Assembly (NCBI GenBank): GCA_963664835.2
Contig: CAXXUG010000020.1
Location: 1-64,000, forward strand
From: G963664835 sp963664835
Lineage (GTDB): Bacteria > Chloroflexota > UBA6077 > FW602-bin22 > JBCLEL01
DNA: 64,000 nucleotides
Direction: 5' to 3'
Made by a program: the position numbers and the translations under genes. The notes beneath the pieces were generated by a model. That model was not told the DNA's origin and did not search any database. It saw only the letters and a list, made by a program, of their open reading frames with translations. Positions 44,578-53,948 of the stretch are shown here, in pieces; position 1 is the stretch's first letter, and every line of letters begins with the position of its first letter.

Positions 44578-44692
44578 CGCTCTTTATCTGCACCATATTC
44601 GGGATGCCATCGCACAAACTGAGGAATACCTGGTCGAAGTCGATGAGCCGACCTTTCGCGAGAGTAACCTACTCCAAGCGGTGTTAAGCTAA
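44561..44692 (+). pseudogene. Truncated HepT-like (HEPN, DUF86) toxin
   Basis: A 43-codon frame overlapping the MNT gene by 17 bases, in the usual MNT-HEPN order. MKNSNDALYLHHIRDAIAQT and the following EEYLVEVDEPTFRESNLLQAV match the first helices of DUF86/HepT proteins (normally about 110 residues). It then stops, and none of the three forward frames continues the family sequence, so the RX4-6H ribonuclease motif is missing. The antitoxin-like MNT gene is intact. Confidence 0.7.
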
Positions 44693-44786
44693 TATCCATA
44701 CGCGACAAACAACGAACGGCGTTTGCCACAGTGCAAACTCGGACCTCCAAGAGGGCCGACGCAATGCGGCCGCAAAGGAGTGAGTC

Positions 44787-45107
44787 ATGCCGAAATACCT
44801 GTTTGAAGCCTCATACAGCGCGGATGGCGTTCGAGGACTGCTGAAAGACGGCGGCTCTAAGCGGGCTCAGGTGGTAACCGACCTGATACAAGTCGCCGGC
44901 GGGAGTCTCGAGGCCCTCTACTACGCCTTCGGAGATCGCGACGTTTACGTAATTGCCGACCTCCCCGACGAGGAAGCGGCGATATCTCTCTCCCTCGCGG
45001 TCACTGCCAGCGGCGCACTTTCGGTCAAGACAACCGTCCTGATCGATCCCGCAACCGTGGACGCCGCAGTTCAAAAGAGCGTTAGTTACGCGCCTCCGGG
45101 ATCCTAA
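44787..45107 (+). CDS. GYD domain protein
   Basis: 106-residue GYD domain protein (Dabb-like ferredoxin fold). Recognisable blocks are MPKYLFEASYSADGVRGLLKDGG, YYAFGDRDVYVIADLPD (the G.YD motif) and the VTASGALSVKT strand. AAAGGAG precedes the ATG. GYD proteins are small, widespread and without established function. A second GYD gene, frame-broken, is 1.9 kb downstream. Confidence 0.9.
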   Translation: MPKYLFEASYSADGVRGLLKDGGSKRAQVVTDLIQVAGGSLEALYYAFGDRDVYVIADLPDEEAAISLSLAVTASGALSVKTTVLIDPATVDAAVQKSVSYAPPGS

Positions 45108-45213
45108 CTGAAGCGCCAGAAGCTACGCCCAGCCAACCGGCTCAGTGTCATACCTACCCGATTCAGAGGGGCCCGACGGGAGAGTACTCCGAGTTACCGG
45201 AGTGACCCACCGG

Positions 45214-46000
45214 CTAGCCCACGTCGGCCGTCACGAATCCGGCCCTGAAGTCCCTCACCAGCGCCTGGGAGCCGGCCTGGACCAGCCTGAAGTCTGAGCC
45301 CAACGGGTTGAAGTTAAATCCCTGCTTGAAACGACGAACCGCTTCCTCCGGCCCGCTGCACTGGATGCCGGCCTGAAGGCCGTGCCGCTTGGCCGCGTCG
45401 ACGACCTGCTGGACCGCATCCACCCATCGCGGCTCCTTCAAATCGTAGCCCGGCGCTATGCCCAGGCTGATAGCCAAGTCGGTCGGACCGATATGGAACC
45501 CATCGATGCCCGGCACCTGGGCGATCTCATCCAGGTTGTTGATGCCCTCTTCCGTCTCGATCATCGCCAGGCAGACGATCTGGTCATTCGCGTGCTCGAA
45601 GTAATCATCGCCAAAATATATTCGCGACCGGGTGGGGCCATTACTCCGATAGCCCATCGGCGCGTAGCGGCAGGCGCCGGCCGCCTTCACCGCCTCCTCC
45701 GGAGTACTTATCATTGGAACCACGACGCCATACGCGCCGGAGTCCAGGACGTACTGAATGGGAATCGGATCGTTCCACGGCACTCGCACCATCGGCATGA
45801 CGTCAGTCGTGCTAAGCACCTGCATCGTCGCTATCGCTCGGTCCGGACCGATGCCCATTTCCGTGCTGCATATCGACGACTATCACGTCGAAGCCGGCGT
45901 GGGCCATCGTCTCGGCGATCAGGCCGTCGGCGGTGCTCATCCAGCCAACTGCCGCCGGCTCGCCCTCGCTCCATCGCTCTCGCAGCCTGTTTGGTCGCAT
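45214..46000 (-). pseudogene. HpcH/HpaI family aldolase, +1 frameshifted
   Basis: Two overlapping minus-strand frames together make one HpcH/HpaI aldolase: residues from ATG 46000 (strong GGAGGG upstream) run to AGFDVIVVDMQHG, then the frame changes and continues as MGIGPDRAIATMQVLSTTDVMPMVRVPW to the stop at 45214. Removing one base from the TTT at 45858-45860 (an extra A on the coding strand) restores a full protein of about 261 residues with the MIETEEGI and GIDGFHIGPTDL metal/pyruvate motifs. Class II aldolase of 2-keto-3-deoxy acids. One of seven single-base insertions in this region. Confidence 0.85.
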
Positions 46001-46120
46001 CTAGAATCCCTCCTGGACGACGATTGTGTTTTCCCGACAAATTCAATCGGACTCAGTGTAAGCGTTTGACCGGCCGGTGGCAAAACGGCCGGCGGACGAT
46101 CAATCTGGCGCACAAAGGCC

Positions 46121-46495
46121 CTAGGGCCAAGGGATGATCTCGCCCACAGCCCGTCGCACAGCCAGAACTATCTCGTGCATCAGATTCTCTGGTAGAGGGT
46201 CACCCAACGGACCGCGAACTAGAAAGCGTTTGTCCAAGGCCGTTATGTGCTCGCACTTCGCCATCGCATCGGAAAGTTGACCTCCGATGCCGGCAGGTAA
46301 AAACACGTGAGTAGGCAACTGCCTCATCGTTGAACTCAACGGTACAACCAAAACATCGCCGGCGAGCCGGTTGCGGACATCAGTGGAAATGATGACAGCA
46401 GGTCTCGGAGTATGCGGGTCCGTGGGCTGGTTTGGCAGCGCCACGGTCCAGATCTCTCCACGCCTTGGGTAGGCTCGGCCCTGCGTCGCGATCAA
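46121..46495 (-). CDS. mazF: MazF/PemK-like endoribonuclease toxin
   Basis: About 124 residues from a TTG whose bases overlap the antitoxin stop (TTGA); a GTG at 46537 is an alternative. MazF/PemK fold: RRGEIWTVALPN, HTPRPAVIISTDVRN, DVLVVPLSST and the C-terminal AVRRAVGEIIPWP. It cleaves mRNA at specific short sequences in known family members. It is translationally coupled to the RHH antitoxin. Confidence 0.88.
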   Translation of the reverse strand: MIATQGRAYPRRGEIWTVALPNQPTDPHTPRPAVIISTDVRNRLAGDVLVVPLSSTMRQLPTHVFLPAGIGGQLSDAMAKCEHITALDKRFLVRGPLGDPLPENLMHEIVLAVRRAVGEIIPWP

Positions 46496-46743
46496 TCCCA
46501 GGCTGCGGCGGCGCTCTGAGACGCCAACCGGCGCCACTGGTCGTCCTCTTGTCGCTCAGCCGGTGACTGTTCCTTGTAGTACCTTTCTATCAAGGCATCT
46601 TGCTCGGCCTGCAACCACGCTGTGATCGCCTTCGTGCATACGGAGCTTCTGCTCACGCCCGGATGCTGGCGAACGTAGCTATCAACCGCTGACAGAACAT
46701 CGCCAGGTACCGTAATTGTTACTTTCGTGCTTGGCATCTGCAT
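46492..46743 (-). CDS. RHH antitoxin of a MazF-type locus
   Basis: 83 residues. Ribbon-helix-helix N-terminus (STKVTITVPGDVLSAVDSYV... KAITAWLQAEQD) and a charged Trp-containing tail (QWRRLASQSAAAAWD) that typically plugs the MazF active site. A TATAAT box on the minus strand at 46776-46771 and an imperfect inverted repeat GTATG/CATAC (46749-46768) lie just upstream of the start, fitting autoregulation. Confidence 0.86.
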   Translation of the reverse strand: MQMPSTKVTITVPGDVLSAVDSYVRQHPGVSRSSVCTKAITAWLQAEQDALIERYYKEQSPAERQEDDQWRRLASQSAAAAWD

Positions 46744-46988
46744 CTCCGGTATGACATTGGTTGCATACGGATTATACTACGTCTTGAACACCCAGTTGGG
46801 ACGGGTACTATACTTGATCACGAACCGCAACGATGCCATTTCCGGCCATTTCGTACAGCCGAACTTGAGAACCCAGGCACTACTGACGCCGATACCACCC
46901 GTATCCGGCCGTCCAAACGATTGACTGCTATACTGGCAGCGGGTGGCGCGCTGCGATTTCATCTATCAATTACTTCAGGAGGCTATTG

Positions 46989-47286
46989 ATGCCGAGATAC
47001 GTTACCCTACTCAATTGGACCGACCAGGGCAGTCCGCAACGTAAACAATGCCATTGAGCGACTGCACGCGGCCGACGAGGCGATTCAGGAAGCCGGCGGA
47101 AAGTTGCTCTCCGTCAACTATACGATGGGTCAGTACGACCTCGTGGTGGTTGCCGAGGCGCCGGATGACGAAACCGCAATGACCTTCCTGGTGGATATAG
47201 CCGGTCGGGGCAACGTCCGCTCCGAAACACTGAAAGCATTTTCACCCGACGAGATGCAAGCGATCTTGGACAGGACTTCCGGGTAA
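46989..47286 (+). pseudogene. GYD domain protein, +1 frameshifted
   Basis: AGGAGG precedes ATG 46989. The frame reads MPRYVTLLNWTDQG and then hits a stop after eight more codons. Removing one base (the G at 47032) gives DQG-I/V-RNVNNAIERLHAADEAIQEAGG and continues through VNYTMGQYDLVVVAEAPDD to the stop at 47286, a complete GYD domain protein of about 98 residues. The rest of the domain is unblemished, pointing to a very recent change or a consensus error. Confidence 0.85.
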
Positions 47287-47540
47287 ATCCCTTCAAATCG
47301 GAGGAGGCGAGCGAGTCGGCCGGCGCGTCACCATTCGCTGCCTGTTTCCCGCTCCGGACCTCCTTCCTGCAATACCATGTCGTGGGAGTTGATCGCTACT
47401 TCACTATCTCCTTCCGCTGGTAGCGAGCGTGATGAGCACATGATTGGCTCACCACTACCCCGGCGGACCCACACACTTCCCCGCTATAATGTGTTGCACT
47501 CAGCCATATTCTGAAGGCGACGCACCAGGAGATTTGCGGG

Positions 47541-47957
47541 ATGGAATGGTGGGTCTGGCTCACCCTCGGATTGATCTTGTTCATAGCCGAGTTCCTGATC
47601 GACTCGGATTTCTACCTGATGTTTTTTGGCGCGGGCTCCACCGTCGTTGCCGCACTCACCGCGGCCGGTATATCCGGCCCTCTATTGACACAAGCCCTGC
47701 TGTTCTGTCTGCTCTCACTTGTAGGTGTTCTCGTCGTGCGGCGGTTGATCATGAAACGGACCACCAGGGACTTGGACGACATGGTAGGGAAAACGGCCAT
47801 CGCGCTCGAAGACCTGGACGGAGATGTCGTTGGCAAAGCTGAAATGCGAGGCACAACCTGGAGGGCCATCAACGTGGGACCCACCGTACTCAGGAAGGGT
47901 CAAAAGTGCCAGGTACACGATGTCAAGGGGATAACGCTCTTGGTTCGAGGAGAATAA
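47541..47957 (+). CDS. nfeD: NfeD-like membrane protein
   Basis: 138 residues. Two membrane hairpins (residues about 4-30 and 38-70) followed by the C-terminal OB-fold typical of short NfeD (MVGKTAIALEDLDG... GTTWRAINVGP... LLVRGE). NfeD proteins partner with SPFH/stomatin proteins, and such a gene follows 48 bases downstream. Membrane-domain organisation or protease control is the presumed role. Intact, unlike its neighbours. Confidence 0.9.
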   Translation: MEWWVWLTLGLILFIAEFLIDSDFYLMFFGAGSTVVAALTAAGISGPLLTQALLFCLLSLVGVLVVRRLIMKRTTRDLDDMVGKTAIALEDLDGDVVGKAEMRGTTWRAINVGPTVLRKGQKCQVHDVKGITLLVRGE

Positions 47958-48005
47958 GAAGCAGCGACCTCGCTCTAAACCAAACTAACAGACGATGGAG
48001 GGCAC

Positions 48006-48954
48006 ATGCTCGGGGACATAATCTTACCGGTCATATTATTGGTGGTCGTCATATTTGTAATCATCACCGTGATCAAGACAGCCGTTATTGTTCCGCAGCA
48101 AATGGCGTACGTAGTCGAACGATTCGGCCGATATCACATTACCTTGGGTGCCGGAGTACATATCCTGGTGCCATACCTGGACGCAGTTCGCTACAAGTTT
48201 TCGCTGAAGGAGAAAGCGATCGACATCCCCGAGCAACTATGTATAACCCGCGACAACGTACAGGTTCGTGTTGATGGGATCTTGTACATGAAGGTGTTCG
48301 ATGCTGAGCGTGCGGCATACGGGATCACCAACTTCGAGTTTGCCATCTCGCAGCTCGCGCAAACTACGCTCCGCAGCGAGTTTGGCAAGATCGAACTGGA
48401 CCGCACTTTCGAGGAGCGGACTAACCTCAACGTTGCGGTCGTAACGGAGCTGGACAAGGCGTCCGATCCTTGGGGAATCAAAGTCCTCCGCTACGAGATC
48501 AAGAACATTTCGCCGCCGAAGGATGTACTAGAGGCCATGGAGAAGCAGATGCGGGCGGAGCGCGAAAAGCGGGCGGTGATACTCAACTCTGAAGGCGACA
48601 GAGACGCCCAGATCAACGTTGCGGAAGGTGAAAAGCAACAGGTCATAAAGGCGTCCGAAGCAGCGAAGCAGCAACAGATAAACGAGGCCGAAGGGACAAG
48701 CGGCCGCGACTCTCGCCATCGCCGACGCGACCGCGCGGGGTCTCAAGATGGTGGCCGAAGCAACACAGGCACAGGGCGGGCACGAAGCTCTCCAACTCCG
48801 TGTCGCGGAGCAGTACATAACTGAGTTCGGCAACCTGGCACAGGAGGGTAACACGCTGATAGTGCCGGCCCCGGTCGGCGACGTGAGCTCGATGATCGCC
48901 ACCCGCGATGAGCGTGATTCGCCACAGCCAGGAGGACGGAGAATCACAGGCTAA
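48006..48954 (+). pseudogene. SPFH/stomatin-like protein, +1 frameshifted near the C-terminus
   Basis: N-terminal membrane helix (residues 5-25), then an SPFH/band 7 domain (AYVVERFGRYHITLGAGVHILVPYLD..., DVLEAMEKQMRAEREKRA) up to QQQINEAEG. There the frame should continue QAAATLAIADATARGLKMVAEATQAQGG to the stop at 48954, but one extra base (about 48696, AAGGGACAAG) shifts it into a spurious tail ending at 48824. Corrected length is about 315 residues. Paired with nfeD upstream, as is usual. Part of the same insertion cluster. Confidence 0.87.
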
Positions 48955-49041
48955 GGAGTGAGGGAGAACCCCGAACGTTTGGCCGCGCGTTCGACGCTGG
49001 CAGCGCCGTAAAAGGCTCGAAGACCCCTCGCCACGACGGCC

Positions 49042-49791
49042 CTACGTCAGTATCGAGGACAGGCCTCCATCCGCGACGATCGCCGCGCCGGTGACAAACG
49101 AAGACGAGTCGCTCGCCAGAAACAGCGCCACCTCGGCTATCTCCTCAGGCTCCGCGAAGCGCGTCATCGGTGTTCGCTTTGCCGACTCCTCGACCAACGC
49201 CGGATCCGTAATAGCCTGGGCCGGCGTGTTAACCCCTCCCGGCAATATGGCGTTCACTCGAATATTTGGCGCGCAATCTGCCGCCAGAGTACGCGTCAGG
49301 GACAGCAGTCCGCCCTTGGCCGCCTGGTAGGCCGTCCAACCTGCCACTCCCCTAATTCCGTGCACCGACGCCGTATTGATGATCACGCCTGCACCGTTTT
49401 TCTGCATATGCGGTATCGCGTACTTGGCGCCCAGGAACGGTCCCCTTCAGACATACCGCCAGGGTGCGGTCCCATTCCTCCTCGGTCGTTTCGAGAACGG
49501 ACCGCGGGATCGTCCAGAAGGCATTGTTGTGCAGGATGTCGAACCGGCCGAACTGCCGGACCGTCGCCTCGATAGCCCCTTCCACTTCGCTGGCTATCGC
49601 CACGTCGGCGCGGACGAACAAGCCGCGCCCGCCGTTTCGCTCGATCTGCGCCACCGTCTCATGGCCACCATCATCCGAGATGTCAACGACGGTGACGGCT
49701 GCCCCCTCCGTTGGCGAACAGTAGCGCCGTGGCCCGTCCGATGCCGGAGCCGGGCGCCGGTAATCAGCCCTACTTTGTCTGATAGCTTCAC
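49042..49791 (-). pseudogene. SDR family oxidoreductase, three +1 frameshifts
   Basis: Reading from GTG 49791 (AGGTGG upstream), VKLSDKVGLITGA is followed by a shift; removing one base at the GGG near 49752-49754 gives GSGIGRATALLFAN, removing another near 49708 gives EGAAVTVVDISDDGG, and removing one near 49434 joins CLKGTV to LGAKYAIPHMQKNGAG. The result is an ordinary short-chain dehydrogenase of about 248 residues with the Gly-rich motif, NNA, catalytic Ser-Tyr-Lys (TASVHG... YQAAK) and NAILPGGV. All three breaks are single-base insertions. The product is unknown. Confidence 0.85.
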
Positions 49792-49952
49792 GTTTCCACC
49801 TGTTCCCCATTCGGTTCGTACTCTCACTTACAAATTGTCTCAACTACTGCATCATAGCAAGAATGCGAACCCACTATTACCGCCGGTTTTGTACTTCGTG
49901 GTATAGTCCGGGCAGTTCGGTGAGAAATGAATCTATCACGGGAGAACATGCA

Positions 49953-51042
49953 TTGCTCCGAGCGGGTATAGTCGGCGCGACTGGCGTTGTCGGCCAGCAG
50001 TTCGTTGTGGCTCTGCAGGACCATCCCTGGTTTGAGATCGCCGCCTTGGCCGCCTCCGAGCGGTCGGCCGGCCCGGCCCTACGGAGATGCCATCACCGAC
50101 GCCAAGACCGGCGCCCGCCGATGGTACGCGGACGAAGAACCGAACGACGAAGTGCTTTCCCTGCCGGTTGAGTTGCCCAACGCGCTTGGCGGCCGGGTCG
50201 ATGTCGTCTTCTCCGCGGTCGAGTCGGACGAGGCCAAGGTACTGGAGCCGGAGTTCGCCCGTACTGTGCCGGTCGTCAGCACTGCGTCGGCGTTCCGCAT
50301 GGAGCCGGACGTTCCAATGATCATTCCCGGTGTCAACGACGACCATCTCCAACTCATCGACCACCAGCAAAAGAACCGAGGATGGGAAGGGTATATCGTA
50401 CCCCAGCCCAACTGTACGACACTCGGTCTGGCGACTACGCTCAAACCTGTCTACGAACGATTCGGGCTTCAGCTCGTAATCATGACCTCAATGCAGGCCC
50501 TATCCGGCGCCGGCCGCAGTCCAGGTGTAAGCGGCATGGATGCTCTCGATAACGTCATCCCCTTCATCCCGAACGAGGAAGAGAAGGTACAAGTCGAGAC
50601 TCAAAAGATCTTGGGGACGGTCAATGGACAGGCGATCGAGCCGGCCGACTTTCCCGTCAGCTGTACCTGCACGCGCGTCAACGTGATGGACGGGCACACA
50701 GAAGCAGTATTCGCCTCAACACACCAACCGGTCAGCGTCGAGGCGGCCCGGCAGGCCCTCGCTGAGTTTGATGGCGGGCTCGCCTCAGCCAACCTCCCGT
50801 CTGCTCCCGGCCACTCGATCCTCGTTCGCGACGAGCCAGACCGGCCCCAACCGCGCTTGGACCGCAACGCCGACAACGGTATGGCGACCGTCGTCGGACG
50901 ACTGCGCCAGGATCTCGCCCTCGAGAATGGCATCAAATACGTCCTCGTCTCACACAATACCAAGATGGGTGTGCCCACCACGGCAGAATTGGCTGACTTT
51001 TGGCTCAATATCCCAAGCATCGCTGGCGAGATGCCTAGTTGA
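49953..51042 (+). pseudogene. asd: Aspartate-semialdehyde dehydrogenase, +1 frameshifted
   Basis: TTG 49953 with GGGAGA upstream opens LRAGIVGATGVVGQQFVVAL (NADP fold). After AASERSAG one extra base in the C-run near 50072-50074 shifts the frame; removing it yields RPYGDAITDAKTGARRW and the rest of the protein. Active-site Cys is in PQPNCTTLG (near residue 152) and the catalytic His in MDGHTEAVF, the archaeal/fungal-type ASADH pattern. Reaction: aspartyl phosphate to aspartate semialdehyde, for Thr, Met, Lys and diaminopimelate. As an essential biosynthetic gene it is unlikely to be truly dead. Its 3' end overlaps ribH by four bases. Confidence 0.88.
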
Positions 51043-51479
51043 ACGACAACCCCATCAGCGTCGGCATCGTCATCGGTCAATTCCACCGCGACATCGCGGA
51101 CGGTATGTTGCGGGCCGCCACAGGCGAGCTCCACCAAGCCGGCGCTGTCCTCGCCCACACCGCTTGGGTTCCAGGCTCATACGAAGTACCACTCCTGGCC
51201 AAACGTCTCCTCGAGCAAGCCACCATCGATGTCGTCGTAGTTCTCGGGTTCATTCATAAAGGCGAGACTCTCCACGGCGAGGTGATGGGCCGGGTCGTTC
51301 ACCAGAGTCTGGTCGACCTCTCTTTGCAGTACGAAAAACCAATCGGAATGGGAATTATCGGACCGGGCGCCACGGCGGCACAGGCGAAGGTCCGGCACAT
51401 CGACTACGCTCGCAGCGCCGCTCGTGCCGCCTTGACCCAGCACAAAACCCTCCAGCAAGGACTTCGCCAACTCCCATAA
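51039..51479 (+). CDS. ribH: 6,7-dimethyl-8-ribityllumazine synthase
   Basis: 146 residues, lumazine synthase of the riboflavin pathway. WVPGSYEVPL binds the pyrimidine substrate, and VLGFIHKGETLHGEVMG carries the conserved His and phosphate-binding segment; the C-terminal AARAALTQHKTL fits the family. A TTG start overlaps the asd stop (TTGA). No other rib genes are nearby. The fusion of asd and ribH into one coupled unit is not a standard operon. Confidence 0.9.
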   Translation: MNDNPISVGIVIGQFHRDIADGMLRAATGELHQAGAVLAHTAWVPGSYEVPLLAKRLLEQATIDVVVVLGFIHKGETLHGEVMGRVVHQSLVDLSLQYEKPIGMGIIGPGATAAQAKVRHIDYARSAARAALTQHKTLQQGLRQLP

Positions 51480-51626
51480 CCTGTCCGCGCACCGTGGAGC
51501 CCATCGCGCTCTTGCCGCTCCCCTTCCACGACCAAGCCGGCCGGCCAATCCAACGTCTGATGTGCGGTCCTCGCAAGAGCATTGTTCACTCCCGCATGAA
51601 AAATCGAATTTAACCCTCCACCCCTC

Positions 51627-51655
51627 TTGACTATCACGGTTCTGGTATCTACAGT
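51627..51655 (+). promoter_or_regulatory. Promoter of the MerR-like gene
   Basis: -35 TTGACT (51627-51632), 17-base spacer, -10 TACAGT (51650-51655), about 60 bases before the ATG at 51715 in an AT-rich leader. The -10 is identical to that of the toxin-antitoxin promoter at 37419, suggesting this organism's main sigma factor accepts TACAGT. Confidence 0.55.
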
Positions 51656-51714
51656 TAGCAATAAGAACCAAATAGATCAATATTATTACCCTAACAGGCT
51701 AAAGCGAGCGTATC

Positions 51715-52275
51715 ATGGCATTACTTGTAGCAGATGCGGCGCGACGGCTGCGCACTACGCCGACGACGGTCCGGCGATGGTCCTCTGAGTTTGCCGAAGT
51801 GCTCCACCCTCCCGCCAGGGGCGGCAATAACTCGGTCCGGCGGTTCGACGGCCACGATATGCAGGTGTTGGACCGGGCCTCCGAGCTTCTCAGTCAGACA
51901 GGCGCAACCTATTCCCAGGTAAAGAGCACCCTTCTCGAAGAGTTCGTCGCTCCTCAATCACGGGACGAGCCCAAGCCGCGGCCTGCCGATCCCATACCTG
52001 CAATACCGCGCACACCCGAACCCGCCCCAGTGCCGGCGCCTGTACAAAGGATTGTCCCGTCCCCGCCCAGGCAGATCGAGGACAAGCCTTCTCTAGAGGA
52101 GCTCGTAGCGGCTGCGGTAACCGCCGCTACCCGCGGAAATTCCATTAAGATCGAGGGTTTGAACGATACCGTCGAGGCGCTGGGCCGCGAGGTGCGCGAG
52201 CTCAAGACCAGGGTCGTCGCTCTTGAAGACCTGGCACTCGGCGGCAAACGCGGCCGCTGGCCGTTCGGCGGCTAG
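51715..52275 (+). CDS. MerR-like DNA-binding protein with Pro-rich linker and coiled coil
   Basis: 186 residues. Residues 1-60 are a MerR-type winged helix (LLVADAARRLRTTPTTVRRW, VRRFDGHDMQVLDRASELL), followed by a proline/alanine-rich linker (about 83-125) and a C-terminal helix of coiled-coil character (about 140-175: GLNDTVEALGREVRELKTRVVALEDL). No metal-binding cysteines, so not a classical metal-sensing MerR. The build suggests a DNA-bound oligomer tethered to a flexible arm. A promoter is visible upstream. It overlaps the convergent TPP-enzyme gene by four bases. Confidence 0.78.
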   Translation: MALLVADAARRLRTTPTTVRRWSSEFAEVLHPPARGGNNSVRRFDGHDMQVLDRASELLSQTGATYSQVKSTLLEEFVAPQSRDEPKPRPADPIPAIPRTPEPAPVPAPVQRIVPSPPRQIEDKPSLEELVAAAVTAATRGNSIKIEGLNDTVEALGREVRELKTRVVALEDLALGGKRGRWPFGG

Positions 52276-53948
52276 GTAGGTCTCCGGCGGGCCACCGCGC
52301 TGAGGGTTTGCTGGCTGGGGACACATCGCGTACGCACGTTAACGCAAGCCGGCTTGCCGGAGTCGATCGCACGCTTGAGCGCCGGCTCCAACTCCTCGGG
52401 TTTCTCAACGTATTCGCCGTGCCCACCGAGCGTCTTGACGATACGATCGTATCTCGTCGGCAATAGATCGCTGGCCGGCGTCCGGTCCTCACCGTAGATC
52501 CCTATCTGCAGTTGCTTCTCGGTTCCCCAACCGGAGTCGTTGGCTATCACCAGCACGAACGGTATGTTGTGCCTGACTGCGGTGTCGAACTCCATCAGAT
52601 AAAAACCGGCCCCGCCATCGCCGGCCAATGCAATCGCCTGGTAATCGGGTCGAGCAAGTCGGGCTGCGATCGCGTACGGAATCGAGCATCCCAGCGTCGC
52701 CATTGGACCGAGCCTGAGCCAGGAACCGGGACGCCTCGCCGGCATTACCGTCCGGGACCACTGGACGAAATCACCGGCGTCGAACGTCAGCACCGTGTCC
52801 CTTGGCATCACATCGCGCACCGCTCCGGCCAGGCGCAGCGGATGGATTGGCGTCTCGCTCGAGTCCAGGCCCTGCGCGAGCTCCCTGTGGTGCTCTCTTC
52901 GAGCATCCTCCAACTCCGCGAGCCAGCCGGGGTCAGCCAACGTCGGTGACGCCGGCCGATCGAGCAGTTGCTCTACCACCGCCGCGGGATGGCCTGTGAT
53001 TCCCACCGCGGGTTGCCGGTTGACGCCGATACTCGCCGGGTCTGCGTCTATCTGAATCAGCTTCGCGTCATCAGCAAACATCTGACCGTACCGCAATCGG
53101 AAGTCGAGCTTCTTCCCGGCCAAGAGCACAACGTCCGCCTCCGCGAGCCTTTCGGCTACGGGATTCAACAGGGGATCCGCGTAGCCGAAGCAGCACGGGT
53201 GATCATCCGATACCAGCCCGCGCGCGCTCTCTATCGTAAACAGCGGCAGCCGCATCTTTTCGACCAGTTGGCGGATCGCCGGCCCGGCCCGGTACCAGAA
53301 CGCGCCGCTTCCGGCTATCACCGCCGGGCGCCGGGCGGACACCAGTAACGCTTCGGCCTCGCCGACGAGTTTGCGGTCGAACTTGTGGCGATGGATCTCC
53401 CGCCAGTCCGTTCTGGCCGGGAAGTCGACGTCGTCTTCTTCCACCGACGATTCCAAAAGGTCGCTCGGCAGACTCAGATGGACCGGGCCCGGCCGGCCGG
53501 TCGTAGCGATCCGGTAGGCCTCTTCGACCATCGCCGGCAGCCTGCGAATATCGCTGACTTCGGCCGCCCATTTGGTCACCGGCCGCGCCAACCGTACCTG
53601 GTCCAGTTCCTGCATAGCTCCCATACCGCGCAGCGACGCCTCGCTCGCTCCGCTCAGCCAGATGATAGGGCTATCGGAAGCTTGGGCTGTCGCTATGCCG
53701 GTGATCGCATTTGTATGGCCAGGCCCCCCAGCCACCAGGCAAATGCCCGGCTCACCGGTAACTCTGGCCCAGGCGTCCGCCATATTCGCGGCGGCGCCCT
53801 CGTGCCGTACGTCTATGAGGCGGAGATCAGTTCCGATCGACGCGTCGTAGATCGGCAGTATCTGGTTACCGGACAGTGTGAAGACATTGCTCGCACCCTG
53901 GTCGAGCAGCGAGCGTACGAGTATGGCCCCGCCGGTAATCTTCGCCAT
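52272..53948 (-). CDS. Thiamine pyrophosphate enzyme (acetolactate synthase large-subunit family)
   Basis: 558 residues in the AHAS/oxalyl-CoA decarboxylase/benzoylformate decarboxylase superfamily. The cofactor-activating Glu is in DVRHEGAAANMADAWARV, the middle domain follows, and the C-terminal TPP/Mg motif is ALAGDGGAGFYLMEFDTAV...NDSGW (GDG...N). It probably acts on a 2-keto acid or acyl-CoA. No regulatory subunit gene (ilvH) adjoins, so catabolic or side-pathway use is as likely as branched-chain synthesis. ATG start. Confidence 0.9.
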   Translation of the reverse strand: MAKITGGAILVRSLLDQGASNVFTLSGNQILPIYDASIGTDLRLIDVRHEGAAANMADAWARVTGEPGICLVAGGPGHTNAITGIATAQASDSPIIWLSGASEASLRGMGAMQELDQVRLARPVTKWAAEVSDIRRLPAMVEEAYRIATTGRPGPVHLSLPSDLLESSVEEDDVDFPARTDWREIHRHKFDRKLVGEAEALLVSARRPAVIAGSGAFWYRAGPAIRQLVEKMRLPLFTIESARGLVSDDHPCCFGYADPLLNPVAERLAEADVVLLAGKKLDFRLRYGQMFADDAKLIQIDADPASIGVNRQPAVGITGHPAAVVEQLLDRPASPTLADPGWLAELEDARREHHRELAQGLDSSETPIHPLRLAGAVRDVMPRDTVLTFDAGDFVQWSRTVMPARRPGSWLRLGPMATLGCSIPYAIAARLARPDYQAIALAGDGGAGFYLMEFDTAVRHNIPFVLVIANDSGWGTEKQLQIGIYGEDRTPASDLLPTRYDRIVKTLGGHGEYVEKPEELEPALKRAIDSGKPACVNVRTRCVPSQQTLSAVARRRPT

